A stretch of DNA of 64,000 nt. It comes from Acidimicrobiia bacterium. Its GTDB lineage: Bacteria > Actinomycetota > Acidimicrobiia > Spongiisociales > UBA11373. This document shows, one piece after another, positions 34,505-41,863 of this stretch. Numbering within the stretch: the stretch's first letter is position 1; each line of letters opens with the position of its first letter. Location: contig JBBDMM010000002.1 of NCBI GenBank assembly GCA_040878325.1, positions 35,773 through 99,772 of the forward strand. Direction: 5' to 3'. A program made the translations under genes and the position numbers. The notes under the pieces are model-generated. The model saw only the letters and a program-made list of their open reading frames with translations. It was not told the DNA's origin and did not search any database.

Positions 34505-35644
34505 TCACACCGGCAGCCCCAGGTCGCGTGAAATGAGCAGTCGCTGAATCTCGCTGGTGCCCTCGCCGATCTCCAGAACCTTGGCATCGCGATAGAGGCG
34601 GGACACGGGGGTGTCGTCGATGAAGCCCGCTCCGCCGAAGATCTGGGTGGCATGCCGGGACGCGGTCACCGCTGCCTCGGATGCGTACAACTTGGCGATG
34701 GCTGCCGCAGCGCGGTGGTCCATTCCTGAGTCGCGCAACCAGGCGGCGCGATAGGTCAGCAGCCGGGCCGCCTCGATCGCGACGTGCATGTCGGCGATGC
34801 TGAACGCCACGGCCTGATTGGCCCCGATCGGCTTGCCGAACGCCTCGCGTTCCTTGGCGTAGGCGAGGCTGTAGTCGAAACAGGCGCGCGCCACTCCCAC
34901 CGACATGGCGGCAATGGCAATGCGTCCCTCGTCGAGAATCGACAGGAACTGACGAAGGCCCTGGCCCCGCTCACCCAGGATGGCGTCTGCCGGCACCCGG
35001 CAATCTTCGAGCCGCACCGGGTGGGTATCAGAGCCGCGCCACCCCATTTTGTGATAGCCCGGCCCCACGATCAGACCAGGGGTGCCGGCCGGAACGATGA
35101 ACGCGGAGATCTCGTCCTGCCCGGTGAGGGCGGTGACGGTCACCAGCGAGGTGATCGCGGTGCCGGAGTTGGTGATGAACGCCTTCTCGCCATTGAGCAC
35201 CCACTCGCCCCCGTCCTGCTGTGCCCTGGTGCGGGTGGCCCTGGCGTCGGAACCGGCGTCGGGCTCGGTCAGGCCGAAGGCGGCCAGGGCGCGTCCGGCG
35301 AGCAGGTCGGGCAACCACCGCGCCTTTTGCTCGGCGGTCCCGAATCGATTGATCGGGTTGGCTCCGAGGCCGACGGCCGCCTCGAGAGTGATCGCCATGG
35401 ATGAATCCGCCCTGGCGATCTCCTCGACCGCGATACAGAACGTGGCGAAGCCGGCGCCCGACCCGCCGTACTCCTCGGGAAACGGCAGCCCGAAGAGGCC
35501 GAGGTCGCCCATCTTGCGGACCACCTCTAGAGGGAACTCGGCCGATCGGTCCCACTCGGCGGCTCGAGGAACGATCTCGGCTTCGGCGAAATCGCGGACA
35601 ACGCGCCGGAAGGCCTCGTGCTCGGGTGAGGGGGAGAAGTCCAA
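34505..35644 (-). CDS. Acyl-CoA dehydrogenase
   Basis: A 379-residue FAD flavoenzyme that introduces the 2,3-double bond into acyl-CoA. The N-terminal helical domain starts DFSPSPEHEAFRRVVRDF. The FAD/substrate motifs AFGLTEPDAGSDA and NGEKAFITNSGTA are intact, the C-terminal domain includes QIFGGAGF, and the closing IGEGTSEIQRLLISRDL contains the likely catalytic glutamate region. The TTG at 35644 is chosen because family members begin at this point; a GTG further upstream would add about 14 unusual residues. It could work with the SDR at 4877-5641 in beta-oxidation, but the two are not linked. Confidence 0.9.
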   Translation of the reverse strand: MDFSPSPEHEAFRRVVRDFAEAEIVPRAAEWDRSAEFPLEVVRKMGDLGLFGLPFPEEYGGSGAGFATFCIAVEEIARADSSMAITLEAAVGLGANPINRFGTAEQKARWLPDLLAGRALAAFGLTEPDAGSDARATRTRAQQDGGEWVLNGEKAFITNSGTAITSLVTVTALTGQDEISAFIVPAGTPGLIVGPGYHKMGWRGSDTHPVRLEDCRVPADAILGERGQGLRQFLSILDEGRIAIAAMSVGVARACFDYSLAYAKEREAFGKPIGANQAVAFSIADMHVAIEAARLLTYRAAWLRDSGMDHRAAAAIAKLYASEAAVTASRHATQIFGGAGFIDDTPVSRLYRDAKVLEIGEGTSEIQRLLISRDLGLPV

Positions 35645-35779
35645 TGCGGGGCGGAGGATAATGGTGAAAGTGATGCTGAGGTTCACGGAGGACGCGCGGT
35701 GGGGGCCCACCGCCTACCGCCAACCGCCAGACGCGCCGGAATATGGCCGCATCTGTTGGGGGAGTCGCGAGTCGCTCCC

Positions 35780-36979
35780 CTATCCCCCGCCTTCTCTCGG
35801 GCCCACTATGGGGCCGGCGAGGCTGGAGAGGGAGCCGTTGATTCCGGCGGCGCGAGTGAGCGGCAGGCCGGTCTCGACGTCCACCAGGACGAAGGTGGTC
35901 GCGGGCCGGATGGCCGCCGGAACAATCTGTACCTCCTCGAGCGAGAACCCCCGCCAGGCAGTGCCCTCGACGACGACTCCCGACGGGAGCGGTGGGGCAG
36001 TGCGGAGCGGCGAACCGGACATGCACCGCACGGCAGGCCGGCCGATCTCGTCGATCAGCACCGCGGTGCCGCGCTGCAACACCGCCAGCCTGGTTGAGAT
36101 GCGACCGTCAAGGTAGCCGTGGTCGGTGACCACCGTGTCGCGCAGCAACACCACCGGGGTCAGGGTCTCGAGCACCGTGGGGATCGCGGCGACGTCGATT
36201 CCGGCCGCGGTGGCCCAGGCCAGCCCGGCCTGTTCGTTCCGGGAGAGATAGGCCGCCAGCGCACCGACGTCACACACGTCGCCCCGTTCGACCGCGCCGT
36301 ACGCCCCAGGACTGGTACCGACCCGGAACTGCGACCCCGTCTGGGTGGTGGCGGGCCCCGAGCAGGGGCCGTAGGGGCTCCAGTCGTATCCGCGCAGCGA
36401 CCCGCCAGCGTCGGGCAATCCGATGGAAATCGCGACCGGACGGGATCCTTCGACGGTTACACACACCGCCGATCCATCGCCTGCTTGCAGCGTGAAACGG
36501 CCGTCGTCGTCGCGGCCATCCCCATCGGTATCGGAGAGATCGTCGAGTGCGGCGGTGGCGCCGAGAACGCGTTCGGCCACCCGTCGAATGTCGGTGACCG
36601 TCAACTCCCCGCTGGCGTCACGCTCCCGCATCAACTCGTGTCCGAAGTCACCCGCCGCCAGTTCGTCGGCCAACGAGTGACGGCGGTGCGGCGACTCGAG
36701 GGCAGCCGCATTGAGCGGGGGCAATGCGATGAGCAGCGGATCGACCGCGAGGTCGACCGCGATGGGGTTGGTGAAAGGTCCCTGGCCCGGGTCGTCGATT
36801 GTCTGCAGCACCACCACGCCGATCCCGCGCCCGATGGCGAACTCGACGCCATTCGACGGTTGACGGTCGCCATGGACCGTCAACACCACCACCCCGGCGA
36901 CGGCGACGGCCAGCCCGAACGCAGTGATCGCGCCGAGCACGCGCAGAAACCCCGCCGACCCGAATTCCCCGTCGCCCAT
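35780..36979 (-). CDS. Secreted/membrane-anchored protein, DUF6777-like
   Basis: A 399-residue protein with one N-terminal membrane helix (about 10-35, VLGAITAFGLAVAVAGVVVL), so the rest lies outside. The C-terminal half (GAVERGDVCDVGALAAYLSRNEQAGLAWATAAGI..., then LRDTVVTDHGYLDGR) looks like the actinobacterial DUF6777 domain; I recall this pattern and cannot verify it. Several cysteines (CVTVEG, YGPCSG, CDVG, RCMSG) could form disulfides. The ATG at 36979 is preferred to a codon 21 bases upstream. Function unknown. Confidence 0.65.
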   Translation of the reverse strand: MGDGEFGSAGFLRVLGAITAFGLAVAVAGVVVLTVHGDRQPSNGVEFAIGRGIGVVVLQTIDDPGQGPFTNPIAVDLAVDPLLIALPPLNAAALESPHRRHSLADELAAGDFGHELMRERDASGELTVTDIRRVAERVLGATAALDDLSDTDGDGRDDDGRFTLQAGDGSAVCVTVEGSRPVAISIGLPDAGGSLRGYDWSPYGPCSGPATTQTGSQFRVGTSPGAYGAVERGDVCDVGALAAYLSRNEQAGLAWATAAGIDVAAIPTVLETLTPVVLLRDTVVTDHGYLDGRISTRLAVLQRGTAVLIDEIGRPAVRCMSGSPLRTAPPLPSGVVVEGTAWRGFSLEEVQIVPAAIRPATTFVLVDVETGLPLTRAAGINGSLSSLAGPIVGPREGGG

Positions 36980-37054
36980 ATGACCAAGAGTAGTTGACAC
37001 GACTACGCATGGTGACAGCGTCCTCCCCTGCCGGCTTCGGCGGGGGGAGGGGGA

Positions 37055-37069
37055 CCGCCCGCAGGGCGG
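37055..37069. other. Hairpin in the 196-base divergent intergenic region
   Basis: CCGCCC-GCA-GGGCGG is a perfect 6-bp stem between two divergently transcribed genes (36979 leftward, 37176 rightward). It is more likely part of a 5' leader than a terminator. The surrounding bases are a G-rich low-complexity run; nothing else is seen. Confidence 0.35.
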
Positions 37070-37175
37070 GACGGAGGGGGCAGCGGAGACAGCGTGCGGT
37101 CCAACGACTGAGCCTCTCCAGAAACCCAGAGGTCAGCTGCCCCCCTACCCCGGAGGCCGCTACTGTCCCGCCACC

Positions 37176-38075
37176 GTGACCCACCTCTCCGCGCTGGTCG
37201 GGATCGTCGCCATCTCCTTCTCGGCGATCTTCGTGCGGCTGGCCGACGTGTCCCCCACTACGGCCGCACTTTTTCGGGCGGCGTATGCGATCCCATTTCT
37301 CTTCGCGGTGCACCTGGCTCGCCGCCACCCCCGGCCGCGACGGGCGCGGGTGTTGGCCTTCTCCGCCGGGGTGCTACTGGCCGTCGACTTGACGATGTGG
37401 CACATCGCCATCGAATACATCGGGGCCGGGCTCGCCACCGTCGTCGCCAACGTCCAGGTCGTCTGGGTCGGCATCGTCGCCTGGATGGTCTATCGGGAGA
37501 AGCCGACCAACACGGCATTTGCCGTGGTCCCAATGGTGCTCGTCGGCATTGCCCTGATCGGCGGCCTCGGCCGGGACGACGCCTTCGGAGCGCGTCCCCT
37601 CCTCGGAGCACTGCTCGCCGCTGGCGCGTCGATCACCTATACCGGATTCCTTCTGCTGTTTCGCGCCTCGAACCGCTCACTTGGCCCCACCGCCGGGCCC
37701 CTTCTCGAGGCAACCGCCGGTGCCGCTCTAGCCATGTTCTTGATCGCCCCTTTCGACGCGGGCTTCTCGCTGAAGGTCGAGTTTCCGGCACATGGATGGC
37801 TCATTGCGCTGGCGGTCATCGGCCAGGTGTTCGGATGGCTGCTGATCGCCGGAGCGCTGCCCCGCCTGCCCGCTCTGGAGACCTCGGTGATGCTGCTGGT
37901 GCAACCAGCGTTGACCGTCTTGTGGGCCCGCCTGCTCTTCGACGAGAACCTCGCGGCCATCCAGTGGACGGGGGTGGCGATCGTGATGACCGGTGTCGCC
38001 ATCGCCGGAGCGCGCGGTTCCGTCCGCCCTCCGGCGGCTACTGAAGTTGCGGAAACCACACTCCCAGGTCCCTGA
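37176..38075 (+). CDS. EamA-family (DMT) transporter
   Basis: A 299-residue inner-membrane protein with about ten hydrophobic helices arranged as two EamA repeats (first from about residue 3, second from about 148). Characteristic pieces are AIFVRLADVSPTTAALFRA, WIGIVAWMVYREKP-like (here VVWVGIVAWMVYREK) and VMLLVQPALTVLWARLLFDE near the end. The superfamily exports metabolites such as amino acids or nucleosides; specificity cannot be read. It begins with GTG. The 3' end overlaps the convergent gene by 38 bases. Confidence 0.85.
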   Translation: MTHLSALVGIVAISFSAIFVRLADVSPTTAALFRAAYAIPFLFAVHLARRHPRPRRARVLAFSAGVLLAVDLTMWHIAIEYIGAGLATVVANVQVVWVGIVAWMVYREKPTNTAFAVVPMVLVGIALIGGLGRDDAFGARPLLGALLAAGASITYTGFLLLFRASNRSLGPTAGPLLEATAGAALAMFLIAPFDAGFSLKVEFPAHGWLIALAVIGQVFGWLLIAGALPRLPALETSVMLLVQPALTVLWARLLFDENLAAIQWTGVAIVMTGVAIAGARGSVRPPAATEVAETTLPGP

Positions 38076-38751
38076 AGAACCGGGACCGCGGCAATGCGTC
38101 GTGGGCCCCCAACGACCGAGCCCGCACCATCGCCATGTCGTCGACGTGGGGCCCAAATGCGATGACCCGCCCGGCGGACCCGGATAGCGCACGGATGGCA
38201 GCGTCGGCGCCGGGTTCCTCCAAGTCGACAAACCCCACCGCCCACGTGACGTCCGGTGGAATTTCGCCGACCACATCGAGCCGATACCCGGCTGAAACCG
38301 CCTGCTGTTCGATCCGGGTGCGATCCATGAGATTGCGGGACACGAGCACGGCCGCGGGCCGAATCGAGGCCGCTTTGGCGGCGCCCCACTGAAGGTGGGC
38401 ACGCCAGGCAGCCTCACCCAGGTCCTGCGACGAAGCCGGGGCGAGTCCGAAGAGGTCACCCGGCAGCGCCACGGCCGCTACCTCGTCTCGAGGGACCGCA
38501 TCGATTCCATGCCGACCGAGCGCGTCCGTAGGAAACCGCATTGCCTCCTGGAAGAGCTCCAGTGGTGATCGTCCCTGTTGAGCGAACGGCAAGGCGAGCA
38601 GCTCCGAAAGCTCACCAGCGAGCCACTCCTCCCCCTCGCCGATCGATTCACCGACCGAGGGCCATCCCGCCGACTCGATCCGACTCTCGACATAGGGCCG
38701 ATAGGCCGCAACGAACGCGCCGACGAGGGCTTGAGCAACCGATTGCACCAA
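38038..38751 (-). CDS. Hypothetical protein with receiver-like C-terminal fold
   Basis: A 237-residue soluble protein. The N-terminal half is helical (VAQALVGAFVAAYRPYVESRI). The C-terminal 110 residues alternate strands and helices (AAVLVSRNLMDRTRIEQQAV, WAVGFVDLEEPGADAAI, RVIAFGPHVDDMAMVRARSLGAH) in an order like a response-regulator receiver domain, but the usual acidic cluster and phospho-acceptor context are incomplete. It could be a pseudo-receiver. It overlaps the end of the EamA gene, so both 3' ends are transcribed convergently. Confidence 0.6.
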   Translation of the reverse strand: MVQSVAQALVGAFVAAYRPYVESRIESAGWPSVGESIGEGEEWLAGELSELLALPFAQQGRSPLELFQEAMRFPTDALGRHGIDAVPRDEVAAVALPGDLFGLAPASSQDLGEAAWRAHLQWGAAKAASIRPAAVLVSRNLMDRTRIEQQAVSAGYRLDVVGEIPPDVTWAVGFVDLEEPGADAAIRALSGSAGRVIAFGPHVDDMAMVRARSLGAHDALPRSRFFRDLGVWFPQLQ

Positions 38752-38906
38752 CCGAGCGTAAGCGAACTACTCCGAGATGTTTCCCCGCGAACCGCCAATC
38801 GCGCCCGAGCGATTCGACGGCCCACATCAAGCCGACGGTGCGTCGGGTGAGCGCCCTGAACGAGGCGGTAGAGTCACCCTCCAATCCCACTTGAGAGAAG
38901 GTAGAA

Positions 38907-39713
38907 ATGCGCCGTCTGATCGTCTTGGCAGCGCTGGTGGCCGTCGTGGCCTCGGCCTGCAAGATCGAGACAAACTTCGGCGTCGTCATCAACGCAGACG
39001 GCTCCGGGACCATCAAGGCCGAGGTCGGCATGGACGACGAGGCCCAGCAGTTCCTTTTGACGGAGGGCGGCGACCCCTTCGAGGGCAACGACCTGTCGGA
39101 GGTGCCTGGAGCCGTTCAGACGACCGAGACCCGAGGCGATCTCGACTATTGGATCATCGAAGTCCCCGTAGCGGACGTGACCCAGATCGAGGAGGATGTC
39201 ACCTCCGCCGAGAACTCGCTGCTGAGCGAGTTCGACGTCGAAGTCACCGACACCCTCATCACGGTCCGGGCCACCGCGGCGGCAGAAGATGCCATCGGCG
39301 AGGACACCGAAGGCTTCGACCCGTCGGTCCTCGAGGATTCGCTCTCCTTCAACGTCCGCATCACGCTCCCCGGCAAGATCCTGGAGCACAACGCCGACAG
39401 CCGCGAGGGCAACACCCTCATCTGGGCAGTGCCCATCCTCGGCGGGACACTCGACGTCCAGGCGCAATCGGATCCGAGCCAGCCCGAAGACGGCGGCGGA
39501 GGCGGCGGGATCCCGATGTGGGTGTGGATCGCCATCGCCGCCGCGGTCGTTGCCGGAGCCGTCTACTACTTCATGCAGCAGCAGAAGAAGGCAGGCGCTT
39601 CACCGGCGGTAACCGGCGAAATGCAGGCCGCCGCCCCGGCGGCCGACGACCCCTTCGCCGTTACCGCTCCGCCGGCGCCCGAGCCGCCTCCCCCACCACC
39701 CGCGAACGAGTAG
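38907..39713 (+). CDS. LppM-like lipoprotein
   Basis: A 268-residue protein with a lipoprotein signal (MRRLIVLAALVAVVASAC, Cys18). An extracytoplasmic domain follows that begins KIETNFGVVINADGSG and resembles the mycobacterial LppM domain (DUF3153). A second membrane helix (MWVWIAIAAAVVAGAVYYF, about 197-215) and a Pro/Ala-rich cytoplasmic tail complete it. LppM in mycobacteria binds phosphatidylinositol mannosides and affects envelope lipids; here the ligand is unknown. GAGAAGG lies just upstream of the ATG. Its stop TAG overlaps the GTG start of the next gene by one base. Confidence 0.78.
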   Translation: MRRLIVLAALVAVVASACKIETNFGVVINADGSGTIKAEVGMDDEAQQFLLTEGGDPFEGNDLSEVPGAVQTTETRGDLDYWIIEVPVADVTQIEEDVTSAENSLLSEFDVEVTDTLITVRATAAAEDAIGEDTEGFDPSVLEDSLSFNVRITLPGKILEHNADSREGNTLIWAVPILGGTLDVQAQSDPSQPEDGGGGGGIPMWVWIAIAAAVVAGAVYYFMQQQKKAGASPAVTGEMQAAAPAADDPFAVTAPPAPEPPPPPPANE

Positions 39714-40162
39714 TGCGACTGGTCGTAGTGGACTTGATCCCGGCCCTCCTCTCGTGGGAGGGCCGGGATCATTCCCGGGACCCCCAGGTGGCCCCCGACG
39801 CGGCTACCGCACTCGGCGACCTGTTCATGCGGTTCCGAATGGCAGGGGTGGTCGACGCCGCGTCCGAAACGAGCGGCAGCCAGCTGCGCGATCACCTCGG
39901 ACGGAACGAATTGCTCGACTATTTCGACATGGTGGGAACGACCGCGGAATTCGGGCCGACGATGTCGCCGCGAGTGATGCGTCGCATCGTCCGGGTGCTC
40001 GGGGGTCCCGACGACCGGACCCTTCTCGTGACCGCCCGATCGGAACTGATCGAATCGTTCTCGCGGTCGCGGATCCCTCTCGTGATCACGACGATGGCTG
40101 AATTCGGGTCGGTGGTGGAAGTCGTCGACGGCCTCCTCGGCGGGGGCCGGATCAACCCGTGA
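39713..40162 (+). CDS. Degenerate HAD-like protein coupled to the LppM-like gene
   Basis: A 149-residue soluble protein that begins at a GTG overlapping the preceding stop (TAGTG). VRLVVVDLIPALLSW looks like the first strand of a HAD fold, and the following helical cap and RTLLVTARSELIESF strand fit. But the second aspartate of DxD is replaced (DLI), so phosphatase chemistry is doubtful. Tight coupling suggests a role together with the lipoprotein. It overlaps the convergent gene by 11 bases. Confidence 0.55.
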   Translation: MRLVVVDLIPALLSWEGRDHSRDPQVAPDAATALGDLFMRFRMAGVVDAASETSGSQLRDHLGRNELLDYFDMVGTTAEFGPTMSPRVMRRIVRVLGGPDDRTLLVTARSELIESFSRSRIPLVITTMAEFGSVVEVVDGLLGGGRINP

Positions 40163-41123
40163 AGACCTGCACGGTCATCAACCCGAGCGGACCCCGGATG
40201 ACCGCGATCCCGACCGTCGCAAACTCGCTGCCGAGAATGTTGGCTCGATGGCCCGGGCTGTCCATGAGACCGTTGTGCACCTCGTTGGGCGTGGCCGCCA
40301 GCGCAAGATTCTCGCCCGCGAGTCGGTAGGAGATCCCCGCGGCACGAAGCCTGTCGCCGACGCTGCCGGTCCGGGGCGACTCGTGGGCGAAGTAGCCCTC
40401 GACATACATCTCGCGCGCGTGTCGCGCCGCCACGCCGGCCAGATCCCCGCTCCACCGCAGCGGCTCGAGGCCGGCCTCGACGCGGGAAGCGTTCACCTTC
40501 TCGAAGATCTCCTCCGCCGTGTCACGATCGCGCTCGAGGTCGTCGGGATCGACCGGAGGGATCTCCAACGACTCTCCGGGGCCGATGACCACCTTCCGAT
40601 CTCCGACCAGTTCCCGGAGGTTCAGCATCGCCTCGACGATCCGGTCGCCGGCGAAATCGGCGAAGACGTCCTGGGGCAGTCCGTCCGGATCGGTGAGGGT
40701 CCTGGCGATCAGCGAGTCGTCGAAGTGGCCGGCAACAGTCGGCGGCATGGGCAGGATCACGCCGATCGTCATTACCAGGGTGGCAACGAACACCCCCCAC
40801 GCGGCAGCCAGGCTCGCCCCACCCGCCCGGTTCACCCCGTTGAGGCCCGGCAAGCGGAACCGCCCCTCGATGAGCCTCGCGGCGATCGCGGCGCCGGCAC
40901 CGACCACGAAGAAGACGACCGAGCCCCCGATCAGCCTTGCCACGGGCTCGGAGAACCCGAACAACGCTGACAACACCGAACCCACCAGGGGGGCGAGACG
41001 GAACGCAAGGATGATCCCGACGATCAGGCCGGCCAAATCGAAAGCCTCGCGTACGAAGCCCCGCGCCCACCCGCGAACGAGCAGGTAAGCGAGCAACAGC
41101 AGCGCAAGGAAGTCGATGAGCAT
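40152..41123 (-). CDS. CvpA-type membrane protein fused to a CAP/SCP domain
   Basis: A 323-residue two-domain protein. Residues 1 to about 145 contain four membrane helices of the CvpA (colicin V production) family: LIDFLALLLLAYLLVRGWARGFVREAFDL is the diagnostic start, cut here to its two halves. A charged linker follows. Residues about 195-323 are a CAP/SCP (PR-1-like) domain with INASRVEAGL-like start (here VNASRVEAGLEPL), HAREMYVEGYFAHESP and MDSPGHRANIL, including both His residues of the cavity. The CAP domain should face outwards. The start codon overlaps the stop of the AlaX-like gene by one base. Confidence 0.82.
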   Translation of the reverse strand: MLIDFLALLLLAYLLVRGWARGFVREAFDLAGLIVGIILAFRLAPLVGSVLSALFGFSEPVARLIGGSVVFFVVGAGAAIAARLIEGRFRLPGLNGVNRAGGASLAAAWGVFVATLVMTIGVILPMPPTVAGHFDDSLIARTLTDPDGLPQDVFADFAGDRIVEAMLNLRELVGDRKVVIGPGESLEIPPVDPDDLERDRDTAEEIFEKVNASRVEAGLEPLRWSGDLAGVAARHAREMYVEGYFAHESPRTGSVGDRLRAAGISYRLAGENLALAATPNEVHNGLMDSPGHRANILGSEFATVGIAVIRGPLGLMTVQVFTG

Positions 41124-41833
41124 CAGGATTCGAGCTCGATGCGCATGCGCTTGTTGCCCTTTCCCTTGCTCTCGGTCTTGACCACCGCCACCCGGCCGAC
41201 CTCCGAGGTATTCGCCACATGGGTGCCACCGTCGGCCTGCTTGTCGATCGTGCCGATCTCGACGACGCGGATCGGGTCGACGGAGTCGGGGATCAAGTTC
41301 ACCTTGGTCCGAATGAGATCCGAGTCCGCCAGTGCCTCGGCCCGGGGGATAAAGAGAACCTGAACCGGGTGGCCCTCGGCCAGGGCACCGTTGAGCCTCC
41401 GCTCGACCTCCTGGCCGAACTCCACCGACATGGTCTCGAGTTCGAAGTCCATCCGGGCAACCCCGGGCTCCATGTTCCCGCCAGTGACCTTCGCCCCCCA
41501 ATCGCGCCAGATGACCGCAGAGAGGACATGGAGGGCGGTGTGGGTCCGCATCAGCCGGTAGCGACGCTCCCAGTCGATCGTCCCGGTGACCGTCGTCCCC
41601 GGCACCGGCGGATCACCATCGGGTAGGTGAACCACCTGCCCCTCGCGCTTGTAGGTATCGGCGATCCGAACCGATCCACCCGCCCATTCGAGCAGGCCGG
41701 TATCCCCCGGTTGTCCCCCGCCCCGCGGATAGAAGACCGTGCGGTCGAGAACGATCCCGTCCTCGGCCACTTCGACGACGATGCCAGCGGCCTCGCGCAG
41801 ATAGGCATCAATGCCAGCCAATTCATCCGTCAT
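41123..41833 (-). CDS. Alanyl-tRNA editing protein (AlaX-like)
   Basis: A 236-residue free-standing homologue of the AlaRS editing domain, expected to deacylate mischarged Ser- or Gly-tRNA(Ala). It has FYPRGGGQPGDTG near residues 34-46, the zinc-binding MRTHTALHVLSAV (HxxxH, about 96-100), and DKQADGGTHVANTSEVG near 197-213. In most relatives the latter reads CGGTH, so one zinc ligand (Cys) is Asp here. The C terminus is very basic (KTESKGKGNKRMRI). It probably shares a transcript with the CvpA-CAP gene. Confidence 0.83.
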   Translation of the reverse strand: MTDELAGIDAYLREAAGIVVEVAEDGIVLDRTVFYPRGGGQPGDTGLLEWAGGSVRIADTYKREGQVVHLPDGDPPVPGTTVTGTIDWERRYRLMRTHTALHVLSAVIWRDWGAKVTGGNMEPGVARMDFELETMSVEFGQEVERRLNGALAEGHPVQVLFIPRAEALADSDLIRTKVNLIPDSVDPIRVVEIGTIDKQADGGTHVANTSEVGRVAVVKTESKGKGNKRMRIELES

Positions 41834-41863
41834 TCGACCTCCTCCAGGTCGCGAAACCAGAAT

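Noticed and set aside
37055-37069. Terminator between 36979 and 37176
   Set aside because: Both flanking genes are transcribed away from it, so a terminator is not expected; kept only as a hairpin.
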